Source: a bacterium
GTDB lineage: Bacteria; Vulcanimicrobiota; Xenobia; Xenobiales; JADMJV01
DNA length: 60,963 nt
Direction of reading: 5' to 3'
NCBI GenBank assembly: GCA_018780265.1
Contig: JADMJV010000065.1
Coordinates: forward strand, 1-60,963
The notes beneath the pieces were generated by a model. It was not told where the DNA came from, made no database searches, and worked only from the letters and a program-made list of their open reading frames with translations. A program made the position numbers and the translations under genes. Positions 1-8,771 of this stretch are shown here, piece after piece. Numbering within the stretch: the first letter of the stretch is position 1; each line of letters begins with the position of its first letter.

Positions 1-402
1 AAGAGCGTGGCTACCGAGGTCGATTTATTGCGCCACCAGGTGTTGCTGCAAGGCCAGGCCACCCTCGTCTTCGAGGACCATTACCAGGCCGCCCAAAGCG
101 CTCTCAAAGAGTCCAACACGCGCTTGCTGGAGGCCGAGATGAGGGCCCAAAACCTGACCGTCCAATTGCAACAAGTACGCGCCGAACTCGAAAAAACCGA
201 AGCAGAAAGGGACGCGGCCCTGCGCACCGCCAACCTGGCCACCGAGGCCCTCAAAGACAAAGAACGCGAGGTCGGCAAACTCTTTGTGGCCCGCTGGGGC
301 GGGCCCAATCCTTGGAGAATTCAGACCGCCAAACAGCTCTACTTTATGATTGAGCCCACTCAAAAAGAACAAACCGACCCGCATTTCGGACCTCCCAAAT
401 AG
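1..402 (+). CDS. Partial coiled-coil hypothetical protein
   Basis: The reading frame is open at the left edge of the window, so this is probably the C-terminal part of a longer protein; an internal GTG at 7 is the first visible start. The visible ~130 residues are rich in Glu, Ala, Gln and Leu in a heptad-like pattern (roughly residues 20-95), typical of a coiled coil, followed by a short non-helical tail ending in Pro-Pro-Lys. No family recognised. It ends 41 bases before the exoprotein gene on the same strand with no terminator between them, so cotranscription is plausible. Confidence 0.6.
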   Translation, partial: KSVATEVDLLRHQVLLQGQATLVFEDHYQAAQSALKESNTRLLEAEMRAQNLTVQLQQVRAELEKTEAERDAALRTANLATEALKDKEREVGKLFVARWGGPNPWRIQTAKQLYFMIEPTQKEQTDPHFGPPK

Positions 403-443
403 TCCTGGGCAGGAGATGCAGCCCGTCTGGCCAACCGTTTCAG

Positions 444-3400
444 GTGCACCACAACACCCTGTGTAAAGCCCTGCTGACGCTGAGTCTGGCCACAGCCGCC
501 TGGTCCCTACCCGAGGACCCCTCCGTCATTCACGGCCAGGTGCAAATTCAAAATCTCACCCCCAGCATGATGCAAGTCCTGCAGTCCTCACCCCAGGCCA
601 TCGTCAATTGGACCCGCTTCAATATCGGTTCCGGCCAAACCGTGCGCTTTCTCCAACCCGATCAATTTGCCAGCGTTCTCAACCGCGTCACCGGACTCGA
701 CCCCTCTGCAATTCACGGAATGTTGCAGGCAAACGGACGAGTATTTCTCATCAATCCCAACGGAATTCTATTTGGTCCGGGAGCCACCGTCGACGTGGGC
801 AGCTTTATGGCCTCCACCCTGCAAATGTCCGACTCCGACTTCCTGGCGGGCCGCTACAATCTGACCCAAAATGCCACTATGCCCATGACCGCCCTGGCCA
901 ATCAGGGCACCATTCAAGTGGCCGAGGGTGGCTTTGTGGTGCTGGTCTCCCCCCTGCTCGACCATTCTGGGGCCATTCTGGCTCAGGCCGGCCAGGTCAA
1001 TCTGGGGGCCACTCGCCAGGCTACCTTCTCTCTTGACGGGCGAGGCCTGGTGCACTTCACCGTGCCCGACGGCTTCAATCCTCAGTTTACGGGTGGTGGC
1101 CAGGGGGGCACGGTGCTGCTCTCACCCGGCCAGATGTCGCAAATGCTGGGTCAGGTCATCAACAATCCCTTGCTGGTCGAAGCAGGCTCCCTGCAAACCG
1201 CACCCAACCAGGCCACCCTGGCCCACGGTGCTGAGGGAGTGCTGCTCAACACCGGCACCATCACCGTTGACGGCGCTTCCGGACAGGCGGCCGGAAGCAT
1301 TCGCCTCGACTCCAGTCAGGCCACCGTCCTCACTCCCACCGCCCGGCTCTCGGCCAACGCCCACAACGCCAACGCTGGCAGCATCCGTGTTCTCTCCGTC
1401 GGCAAAACGGCCAGCCTGGGCCAGATCCAGGCCGCCGCCAACGGCACCGGCGACGGCGGCTTCGCCGAGGTCAGCGGTCACAACCTTTGGCTCCACGGCC
1501 CTGTCAACGTAGCCAGTCAGCAAGGCCGGCCCGGCACCGTTCTGCTCGACCCTGGCAACATCACCCTCGTCGACGCCGGCGGCACCCTGGACGGCAGCCT
1601 GCCCACCATCACGGGCGGCGTGGGGGATGGCAGCGTCACCACCACGGCCATCGCGGGCCAGACCAATGTCCTCCTTGATGCCACCAACAATGTCACCTAT
1701 AACGGTGTGGGCTTCGTCATGCCCGGCACCAACCTCACCATTACGGCCGGCAACGACATCGTGCTCGCTACTACGGCCACCGGTTCTATGTCCGCCAACA
1801 GCCTGAACCTCACCGCCGGCCGGGATCTCTCCCTCACCTCGCCAGGTGGCGGCTTGACCGTACAGGCTACCGGCGGCAATCTAACCCTCAGCGGCGGGCG
1901 CAACGTCAGTCTCTTCGCCAACGGCAACCTGCTCTTACAAAGCCCAACCCTGACCAACGTCACGGCTGGCAACGACCTCGGCGTTGTCAGTAACGCTAAC
2001 CTTTTCGCCGACGGACCCAATCTGCGTCTGAGCGCCGGCCAGGACCTGGGTATCAGTGCCCTGGCCATTACCCAGGCCACGGCCGGCAACGTGACGGGTT
2101 CGGCGGGACGAGACCTGGTGCTGGCCGCTTTGCCCGGCAACAACTTCATCTCCAACACCGGCAGCCTGGATCTCGGCGCCGTGCGCGACCTCAGCACCAC
2201 TGGCAGCTTTACCCATACGATCAACACCAACAGTGGCGATCTCAACCTGATGGCCGGGCGCAACCTGAGCCTGTCCACCGGAGCCGATTCCAACCTCAAC
2301 GCCTCGGGCCGCATCAACCTTCAAGGTTCCAATATTAACTCCACCGGTAGCGTCCTCAGTGTGCGAGGCAACAGCGGCGTCAACGTGGTGGCCAGCAACG
2401 GCAATATCCAGGTGCAGCGTCCCAACGGTGTGGCTTTCGTAAGCACGAATGGGCCTGTGGCCATCCATGCCTCGGGCGGCAACACCAGCCTGAGCACGGG
2501 GGCCACCCTGCAGTTGTCGGGGGCCACCTCCGTTACGGTCAATGCTACCAACGACACCGTATTGGTGGGTCCCAATGCCCTGATCGATGGCCCCAATACC
2601 CGACTTATGGCCGCTCAAGATCTGACTCTCAGCACGGCAAATCTGGCCCAGGGCGCCGTCAGCCCCGTCTTGCTACAAGCCGGGCGTGACGTGCTCTTGC
2701 CGGCAATCCCCGGCAACAACTTCAACGGCCAGGTGGGTAGCCTCAACGTGAGCGCGGGCCGCGATATTGTGGGAAGTGGACCGTTCACTCTCGACCTCAG
2801 GACGACCACTGGAGACATGACCATGTCGGCCGCCCGCAACGTCTCTTTAGAATTCAATGGCCAGACTTTTCTCGGCTCAACCGGACAAATTCGCCTCCAG
2901 GGCGCCAATGTCACGTCCGGCGCGGGCAGTCAGCTCACCCTCAGCGGTGCTAACAGCGTCGAAGTAGCCGCCACCAGCGGCAACGTGTCCCTTCAGCGCA
3001 ACAACCTGATTTCGCTCCTCAGCAATGGTCCCATCGGCGTCAATGCCACCGACCAGGTGGCCATTCAGACGGGTGGAACGGTCCAGATGACCACCGCTGG
3101 TCCCGTGCGTATCAGCGCCGGCAATGACACTCGAGTGGTGGCCTCAAGCATGCTCGCCCTGAACAATCCTTCCACCACTCTCACGGCCGGCCAGGACCTG
3201 ACCCTGAGTGCCGCCACCGTCGGTCAAAATACTCCGGGTAATCTGGTGGCCACGGCCGGCCGCGACCTGTTACTGTCGGCGGTGCCCGGCACCAACTACA
3301 ACCTGACCCTTAACGCCGTCAACCTGACCGCCGGACGCGACCTGACCGCCACTGGCAGTTTCAATCACGACCTGGCCGCCAACGGAGGCAACCTGACCCT

Positions 3401-6248
3401 GACGGCCGGCCGCAATGTAACTTTGGTCAGCGCCTCCTCCAACCTGCGTGCCACCGGCCAACTCAACCTTCGGGGAAGTGCCATCACCGCCACGGGTGGT
3501 GACTTTACCGCCAATGGCACTCAGGGCTTGGGTCTCCACGCCAGCAACGGCAACATGGAGTTGCGCCGTAGCAACATCAACCTGCTCAGCGCCTCCGGCC
3601 CGGTAGCCGTCAACTCCACCGGTGGTGACGCCGTGCTCTCGGCCCAGGGTCAGCTTAGACTGGCGGGCGCCTCGCTGACCGTCAACGCCACCAACGATGC
3701 CAGTCTACAGGCCGGCACCGGAATCCTCCTTGACAGCACCAATACCCGGCTCTCGGCCGGCCAGGACCTCACGCTGCAGGGCGGCAGCATCACTCAGAGC
3801 ACCCCGGGCAATTTGGTGGGCACGGCCGGTCGCGACATTCTGCTTCCGGCCAACTCGGGCAACAACTACAACCTGGCCCTCAATGCCGTCAACCTGACCG
3901 CCGGACGCGACCTGACCGCCACTGGCAGTTTCAATCACGACCTGGCAGCCAACGGAGGCGACCTGACCCTGACAGCCAGCCGCAATGTAACTTTGGTCAG
4001 CGCCTCCTCCAACCTGCGGGCCACCGGCCAACTCAACCTTCGGGGAAGCGCCATCACCGCCACGGGTGGTGACTTTACCGCCACTGGCACTCAGGGCTTG
4101 GGTCTCCACGCCAGCAACGGCAACATGGAGTTGCGGCGTAGCAACATCAACCTGCTCAGCGCCTCCGGCCCGGTGGCCGTCGACTCCACCGGTGGTGACG
4201 CCGTGCTCTCGGCCCAGGGTCAGCTTAGACTGGCGGGCGCCTCGCTGACCGTCAACGCCACCAACGATGCCAGTCTACAGGCCGGCACCGGAATCCTCCT
4301 TGACAGCACCAATACCCGGCTCTCGGCCGGCCAGGACCTCACGCTGCAGGGCGGCAGCATCACTCAGAGCACCCCGGGCAATTTGGTGGGCACGGCCGGT
4401 CGCGACATCCTGCTTCCGGCCAACTCGGGCAACCACTACAACCTGGCCCTCAACGCCGTAAACCTGACCGCTGGACGCGACCTCACCGCCACCGGTAGTT
4501 TCAATCACAACCTGGCCGCTATCGATGGCGATCTCGATCTGGTGGCCGGTCGCAACATCTCCTTAAACGGAGCCACTACCGGCCTGCGGGCCAGTGGGCG
4601 AGTCAACCTTCAGAGCGCCGCCATCAACGCCAGCGGCAACAACGATTTTACCGCCAACGGCACTCAGGGGGTTCATCTCGCCGCCGGTAGTGGCGGCATC
4701 GAGGTGCGCCGCACCAACCTCACGATGCTCAGCGCCTCCGGCCCGGTGGCCGTCAACGCCACCGGTGGTGACGCCGTGCTCTCGGCCCAGGGTCAGCTTA
4801 GACTGGCGGGCGCCTCGCTGACCGTCAACGCCACCAACGATGCCACTCTACAAGCCACCAGCGGAATCATCCTCGACAGCCCCAGCACCGGGCTATCTGC
4901 CGGCCGGGACCTGACACTCCAAACCTTCAGCCTCTCTCAGCCCTCCCCCGGCAACGTTACCGCTGCCGCTGCCCGCGACATTCTGCTACCGGCCGTTCCC
5001 GGCAACAACTATATCGCTTCGGTGGGCAGTCTCAATCTGACAGCGGGACGAGATCTCACCACCAGCGGCTCCTTTGCTCACAGTCTGACGGCCACCGTAG
5101 GGGATCTGGGCATCTCAACCGGAGGCAACCTCAACCTGCAGGCTTCCACCACCAGCCTCAATGCCCTCAACGGCAACGTTTCCCTATTCGCAGCCGGCAA
5201 CACCAGCGTCACCTCCAACAGCCTGCAGGTCAACGCTCAGGGGGCTGCCCTCAGCCTGGCCGGCGTCAATCAGTTTCCCGCCAACGCTGTCATCAATACT
5301 ACCGGCGCCGGCATCAGCGGACAATCCCCAGGCAATCTACACCTGGGGGGACTCAATCTCACCAGCACCGGACCCGTCAACCTTAACGCCACAGGCAACC
5401 TGACCGTCGGTCGAGTCAATTCTCCCAACGTAAACTTGAGCGGCGCCAATATTGTGGTCACCACCATGCAAAACGTAACCGGAGGAAACTACACGCTGAC
5501 TACCGGCGGCAATCTCACCGAACTGGTGGCGGCCACCAACCCCGGCAACCTGACCAGCCTCAATATCTCCACCGGCAACATCTTTGGCGCTGGCACCAAC
5601 TCCAGCTTCTCCATTCCCAACACCCTCACCGGCTCTCCCCAGGTGCTGGTCTCCGGCGGCAACGATACCGCCCTCAACGCCTCCGGCTCCATGCGCCAGT
5701 TCAATGCGGCCAACATCACGCTCACCACCACCCCCCTGACCGGCGACATTTACGTAGACGGAGTACTCGTCTATCAAGGGACCGCCCCGCCACCACCACC
5801 ACCACCACCACCACCACCCCCGCCCGGACCCGCACCCGCACCCGCGCAGACACAGCCGGTCGCGCAGACGGCTTTGACTCACGACCAGCGAGCCGAAATT
5901 TTGGCCCAGTCCAATCTGGCCCTCGGCAATCTGGGCAGCTTCAGTCGCGTCTTGAGCCCCGCCGAAACCGCGCAACTCACCATTCAACTCGACTCGCTGC
6001 GTCAGACCTTTCCCCTCGATCCGTTTTCGCCTACGCTGGCCCTGGTTCTGCCGGCCGGATTACCGCCCGTATCGGTCCGAGAACTGCTCGACCTCGAAAG
6101 TCTTTACGCGACCTTTAACGACGAACTACGCGACAAAGATCGGGCCGCCTACAACGCTATAGTCGACCAGGAGGTTCGAGAAATCTGGGAAGTTCGCTAC
6201 TGGCGGCACTTGTTGGAGGGCTTTGTTATCTGGGAGTCCTCCGAATGA
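444..6248 (+). CDS. Filamentous haemagglutinin-like two-partner secretion exoprotein (TpsA)
   Basis: Large exported protein (1934 aa). A GTG start gives a short hydrophobic signal peptide (about residues 7-22). Residues ~30-260 form the TPS/FHA N-terminal secretion domain, recognised from INPNGILFGPGATVDVGSF and the NWTRFNIGSGQTV stretch, which guides export through the partner TpsB. Residues ~300-1770 are repetitive Asn/Thr/Gly-rich beta-helix sequence with recurring 'LTAGRDL' motifs, including 570-bp near-identical tandem units. A polyproline linker (~1780-1795) leads to a ~125-residue charged, helical C-terminal domain that I do not recognise. It overlaps the downstream TpsB gene by 4 bases. 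Likely an adhesin or surface fibre; the ligand is unknown. The start codon is uncertain because no good ribosome site sits at 444. Confidence 0.85.
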   Translation: MHHNTLCKALLTLSLATAAWSLPEDPSVIHGQVQIQNLTPSMMQVLQSSPQAIVNWTRFNIGSGQTVRFLQPDQFASVLNRVTGLDPSAIHGMLQANGRVFLINPNGILFGPGATVDVGSFMASTLQMSDSDFLAGRYNLTQNATMPMTALANQGTIQVAEGGFVVLVSPLLDHSGAILAQAGQVNLGATRQATFSLDGRGLVHFTVPDGFNPQFTGGGQGGTVLLSPGQMSQMLGQVINNPLLVEAGSLQTAPNQATLAHGAEGVLLNTGTITVDGASGQAAGSIRLDSSQATVLTPTARLSANAHNANAGSIRVLSVGKTASLGQIQAAANGTGDGGFAEVSGHNLWLHGPVNVASQQGRPGTVLLDPGNITLVDAGGTLDGSLPTITGGVGDGSVTTTAIAGQTNVLLDATNNVTYNGVGFVMPGTNLTITAGNDIVLATTATGSMSANSLNLTAGRDLSLTSPGGGLTVQATGGNLTLSGGRNVSLFANGNLLLQSPTLTNVTAGNDLGVVSNANLFADGPNLRLSAGQDLGISALAITQATAGNVTGSAGRDLVLAALPGNNFISNTGSLDLGAVRDLSTTGSFTHTINTNSGDLNLMAGRNLSLSTGADSNLNASGRINLQGSNINSTGSVLSVRGNSGVNVVASNGNIQVQRPNGVAFVSTNGPVAIHASGGNTSLSTGATLQLSGATSVTVNATNDTVLVGPNALIDGPNTRLMAAQDLTLSTANLAQGAVSPVLLQAGRDVLLPAIPGNNFNGQVGSLNVSAGRDIVGSGPFTLDLRTTTGDMTMSAARNVSLEFNGQTFLGSTGQIRLQGANVTSGAGSQLTLSGANSVEVAATSGNVSLQRNNLISLLSNGPIGVNATDQVAIQTGGTVQMTTAGPVRISAGNDTRVVASSMLALNNPSTTLTAGQDLTLSAATVGQNTPGNLVATAGRDLLLSAVPGTNYNLTLNAVNLTAGRDLTATGSFNHDLAANGGNLTLTAGRNVTLVSASSNLRATGQLNLRGSAITATGGDFTANGTQGLGLHASNGNMELRRSNINLLSASGPVAVNSTGGDAVLSAQGQLRLAGASLTVNATNDASLQAGTGILLDSTNTRLSAGQDLTLQGGSITQSTPGNLVGTAGRDILLPANSGNNYNLALNAVNLTAGRDLTATGSFNHDLAANGGDLTLTASRNVTLVSASSNLRATGQLNLRGSAITATGGDFTATGTQGLGLHASNGNMELRRSNINLLSASGPVAVDSTGGDAVLSAQGQLRLAGASLTVNATNDASLQAGTGILLDSTNTRLSAGQDLTLQGGSITQSTPGNLVGTAGRDILLPANSGNHYNLALNAVNLTAGRDLTATGSFNHNLAAIDGDLDLVAGRNISLNGATTGLRASGRVNLQSAAINASGNNDFTANGTQGVHLAAGSGGIEVRRTNLTMLSASGPVAVNATGGDAVLSAQGQLRLAGASLTVNATNDATLQATSGIILDSPSTGLSAGRDLTLQTFSLSQPSPGNVTAAAARDILLPAVPGNNYIASVGSLNLTAGRDLTTSGSFAHSLTATVGDLGISTGGNLNLQASTTSLNALNGNVSLFAAGNTSVTSNSLQVNAQGAALSLAGVNQFPANAVINTTGAGISGQSPGNLHLGGLNLTSTGPVNLNATGNLTVGRVNSPNVNLSGANIVVTTMQNVTGGNYTLTTGGNLTELVAATNPGNLTSLNISTGNIFGAGTNSSFSIPNTLTGSPQVLVSGGNDTALNASGSMRQFNAANITLTTTPLTGDIYVDGVLVYQGTAPPPPPPPPPPPPPGPAPAPAQTQPVAQTALTHDQRAEILAQSNLALGNLGSFSRVLSPAETAQLTIQLDSLRQTFPLDPFSPTLALVLPAGLPPVSVRELLDLESLYATFNDELRDKDRAAYNAIVDQEVREIWEVRYWRHLLEGFVIWESSE
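3321..4460 (+). repeat. Two tandem 570-bp repeats inside the TpsA gene
   Basis: Bases 3321-3890 and 3891-4460 differ at about 14 of 570 positions by manual comparison (about 97.5% identical). A third, more diverged unit follows from 4461 to about 5030, with an offset that grows to 573 bp. Each unit encodes 190 residues of beta-helix repeat, so gain or loss of a unit keeps the frame. The low divergence suggests recent duplication or gene conversion. Confidence 0.9.
5790..5816 (+). repeat. (CCA)9 microsatellite encoding the polyproline linker
   Basis: Nine consecutive CCA codons encode most of a 14-proline run between the beta-helix and the C-terminal domain of the exoprotein. Slippage would change linker length in whole codons without breaking the frame. 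Confidence 0.9.
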
Positions 6249-7804
6249 AGCGCTTCTGGGCGGGCTGCATTTGGGCCAGCCTGCTCGGCGTCACCCCCCT
6301 GGCCGCTCAAACCGAGAAGCCCCCATTGGCCGCCGAATCTCGACGGGTGGATCGCTTTCTCATCGAGGGCAACACCCTGCTCCCTCCTGAAGAAATCGAC
6401 GCCGTGCTCAAGCACTACCAGGGTCGCGATTTGACCCTGGACCAGATGAAAGAAGCCGCCGCCGACGTCACCTCTATCTACCAACGTAGGGGCTACTACC
6501 TGGTCCGCGCTATTGTTCCCCAGCAAACCTTTGACTCGCCCCAGGTCAAACTGCTGGTGGTGTAGGGCAAGATTGGTCAGATCAAGGTCGAGGGAGCTGA
6601 ATACTACGACCCGGACTTTATACGGCGCCGCTTTGAAGTGGCCATCGCCGACAAAAATTTTCGCGCCGACGAGTTCACCCGCTCCGTCACCCTGCTCAAC
6701 GAATTACCCGACCTGGAAGTCAAAGCCGTCCTCTCCCCCGGCCAGGAAAAGGGCACCGCTGACGTCACCTTGCAGGTTAAAGACGCACAGCCGCTGCACG
6801 CGGGCCTCGACTACAACAACTACGGGACTCCCCAAACCGGGCAAAACCGCATCGGACTCGATGTCGACGCCGGCAATCTGGGATTTCAAGGAGACCAGTT
6901 CTCTTTGCGCGGTGTGATCGGCTTCCCCAGTCGCAACAGCACCTTCTTTCAGACCCAATATCAGGCTCCCATCAACCTCGATGGCACTACCCTCGGCTTC
7001 AGCTACGCCAACGGGGCCTTTAGCGTCTCTCAGGGCCTGGGGCAAATTCTCGACGTACGTGGCAAAGCGGACGTCTTCACGATGACCCTGGCCCACCCCC
7101 TCGATCGCGATCTGGACTTCAGCTCCAACCTGGCTCTGGGCCTGTCCCATAAAAACATCCGCAACGATTTTTTTGGCGGCCAACTGCCTTTCTCCCACGA
7201 CCAATACACCATGGGGAGGCTGGTTTATTCGGCCGATTGGCGCGGACCCACCGGCCGCACCATTTTCCAGGGCAGTTGGGCCCAGGGCCTGGGGGGAACC
7301 CCTGCCACCGACCCACTGATCAGCCGGGCAGGGGCCAGCGGCAGCTTCTCTCGCTTCAATTTCGACCTGGCCCGCATCCAACGCCTCGACGATGGCCTGT
7401 ATGCCGTGCTGCGTGGCTCCACCCAATATTCCACCACTCCCCTCTATGTAGGCGAACAATATGCCCTGGGCGGACCCGATACGGTGCGCGGCTACCAACA
7501 GGCCGAACTGCTCGGCGACAACGCCTATCTGGTGGGCGCCGAACTGCGCTGGTCCCCTTTCCCGGACGAGCCCGACAAGTTTCAGGTAGTTTGCTTCGTC
7601 GACCACGGAGGTGTAGGTTTGCGCCAGTCCCAGCCCGGCGATCTGGCCGCAGGCAGCACGCTGACCGGGGCCGGCCTGGGCTTTCGCTGGGCATTGGGGG
7701 ACAAGACCAACCTCCGCTTCGATCTCGGGTTTCCACTCCAGTCCCGCCCCAACCGCAAGGCTGGCGACCCGGCCATTTACACCGGCCTACAAACGCGTTT
7801 TTGA
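6245..7804 (+). pseudogene. TpsB/ShlB-type outer-membrane transporter interrupted by in-frame TAG
   Basis: Partner transporter of the upstream TpsA: signal peptide (residues 1-21, ending LAAQ), POTRA domain (~34-105, VDRFLIEGNTLLP), second POTRA/ShlB region, then a C-terminal beta-barrel with the family's loop-6 motif VRGY in GGPDTVRGYQQAELLGDNAY. A single TAG at 6563-6565 splits the frame after LLVV; the sequence resumes in the same frame with GKIGQIKVEG, where the family normally has a residue such as Glu, so GAG to TAG is the simplest explanation. No frameshift is seen and the rest is intact to TGA at 7804. It could be a fresh pseudogene, a sequencing error, or a suppressed or readthrough codon. 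Restart at GTG 6638 would lack the signal peptide and first POTRA. Confidence 0.85.
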
Positions 7805-8692
7805 TCCGTCTATGCGGCTCTCTGTGAGCCTCTCCAATAGCGCCGGCCAGTCGTCGGTGGCCTCGGGATGCTGCCTGGCCATCCTGGCCAGCAGAGCATC
7901 GGCCCGGCCGTACAGCCGATAGTGCAGATAGCCTTCGTACAGTTCGATCTGGCCAGGCAGGTCCACGGCCGCCTCCTCCAGAGCCACAATCCTGGCCTTG
8001 GTGGCCGCGTCAAAATGCACCACTTTAAAAGAATTCTGGATATCCGGCTCGCCTTCCCTGAAATAGACCCAATAGGCCTTTCCCTGAGTTGGTCGCAGGC
8101 TATCCACGCGCAAGTCGCTGCGGTGATCGGAATGGTGAATCAACGTGGCCTTGCCCGTGGTCCAGCCGTTAGTTCCAGCCTCCTGCACCCGAACTTTGTT
8201 AAGAGTGTTGGCCTCAAAGGCCACATCTACCAGTCTCAAATCCAAAATTGCGGGTTGGTCGCTGTCCACAAAGAAGACCCCCAGACCTCGGTTGCTCACC
8301 CCCCCAAATTTGCTGAGATCTACCTGCCGGCTGGCCACCAGTGCCTCGCGGTTGCTATGCCGGGGCAACTCCTCCACCCCTTTGCCTGGCTGGATAGCCT
8401 GATCCGAGCGCACTTCCCAGGTCACCGGCCCGGACAACTTGTACCGCTGCCCCGTGGCCACGATCGAAGCCGTCACCGTAGCCCCCTCCTCCACGCTGAC
8501 TGTGTCCCCGTGGCGCAGCAAGCTCAGAGTCTTCAAAGCCGGAGCACGCGAATCCAGTTGATTTGGTTGCTTGAGCACGGCCCGCCCCTGCACTGCGAGC
8601 ACCACCCCCACGCTCTGAAATCGACCCGCCGCCCAGCCCCACAATCCCAGCAGCGAAACCAATAAGCAAGCGATCCACCCAGTACGTTTCAC
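7787..8692 (-). CDS. FecR-like domain protein
   Basis: About 301 aa. The GTG at 8692 is preferred over the longer open frame because AGGAGGG lies 8 bases upstream and it begins directly with Lys-Arg and a hydrophobic membrane or signal segment (~residues 4-24). Residues ~30-100 resemble FecR domains: a leading VQGRAVL strand, then LRHGDTVSVEEGATVTAS, a pattern found in periplasmic FecR-like beta domains. The remainder is not recognised; the C-terminal 60 residues are helical. It is the last gene of the minus-strand MoxR/DUF58/transglutaminase run, and its 3' end overlaps the end of the convergent TpsB gene by 18 bases. The role is unknown; FecR here may be a structural module rather than an anti-sigma regulator. 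Confidence 0.6.
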   Translation of the reverse strand: MKRTGWIACLLVSLLGLWGWAAGRFQSVGVVLAVQGRAVLKQPNQLDSRAPALKTLSLLRHGDTVSVEEGATVTASIVATGQRYKLSGPVTWEVRSDQAIQPGKGVEELPRHSNREALVASRQVDLSKFGGVSNRGLGVFFVDSDQPAILDLRLVDVAFEANTLNKVRVQEAGTNGWTTGKATLIHHSDHRSDLRVDSLRPTQGKAYWVYFREGEPDIQNSFKVVHFDAATKARIVALEEAAVDLPGQIELYEGYLHYRLYGRADALLARMARQHPEATDDWPALLERLTESRIDGSKTRL

Positions 8693-8771
8693 GAAAATTT
8701 CCCTCCTGTGCGTCGGCCTCAAGCAAGACCTGACAATTTTCCACCGCAAGACACTCTCGCCCTGCCAACTC

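Noticed and set aside
3321..4460. Tandem repeats as a possible CRISPR array or mobile element.
   Set aside because: The units are in-frame coding repeats of 570 bp with no spacers or element ends.
6566..6637. Ribosomal frameshift or selenocysteine explanation for the TpsB stop.
   Set aside because: The codon is TAG, not TGA, and the frame does not change across it; no slippery site or SECIS-like hairpin was evident.
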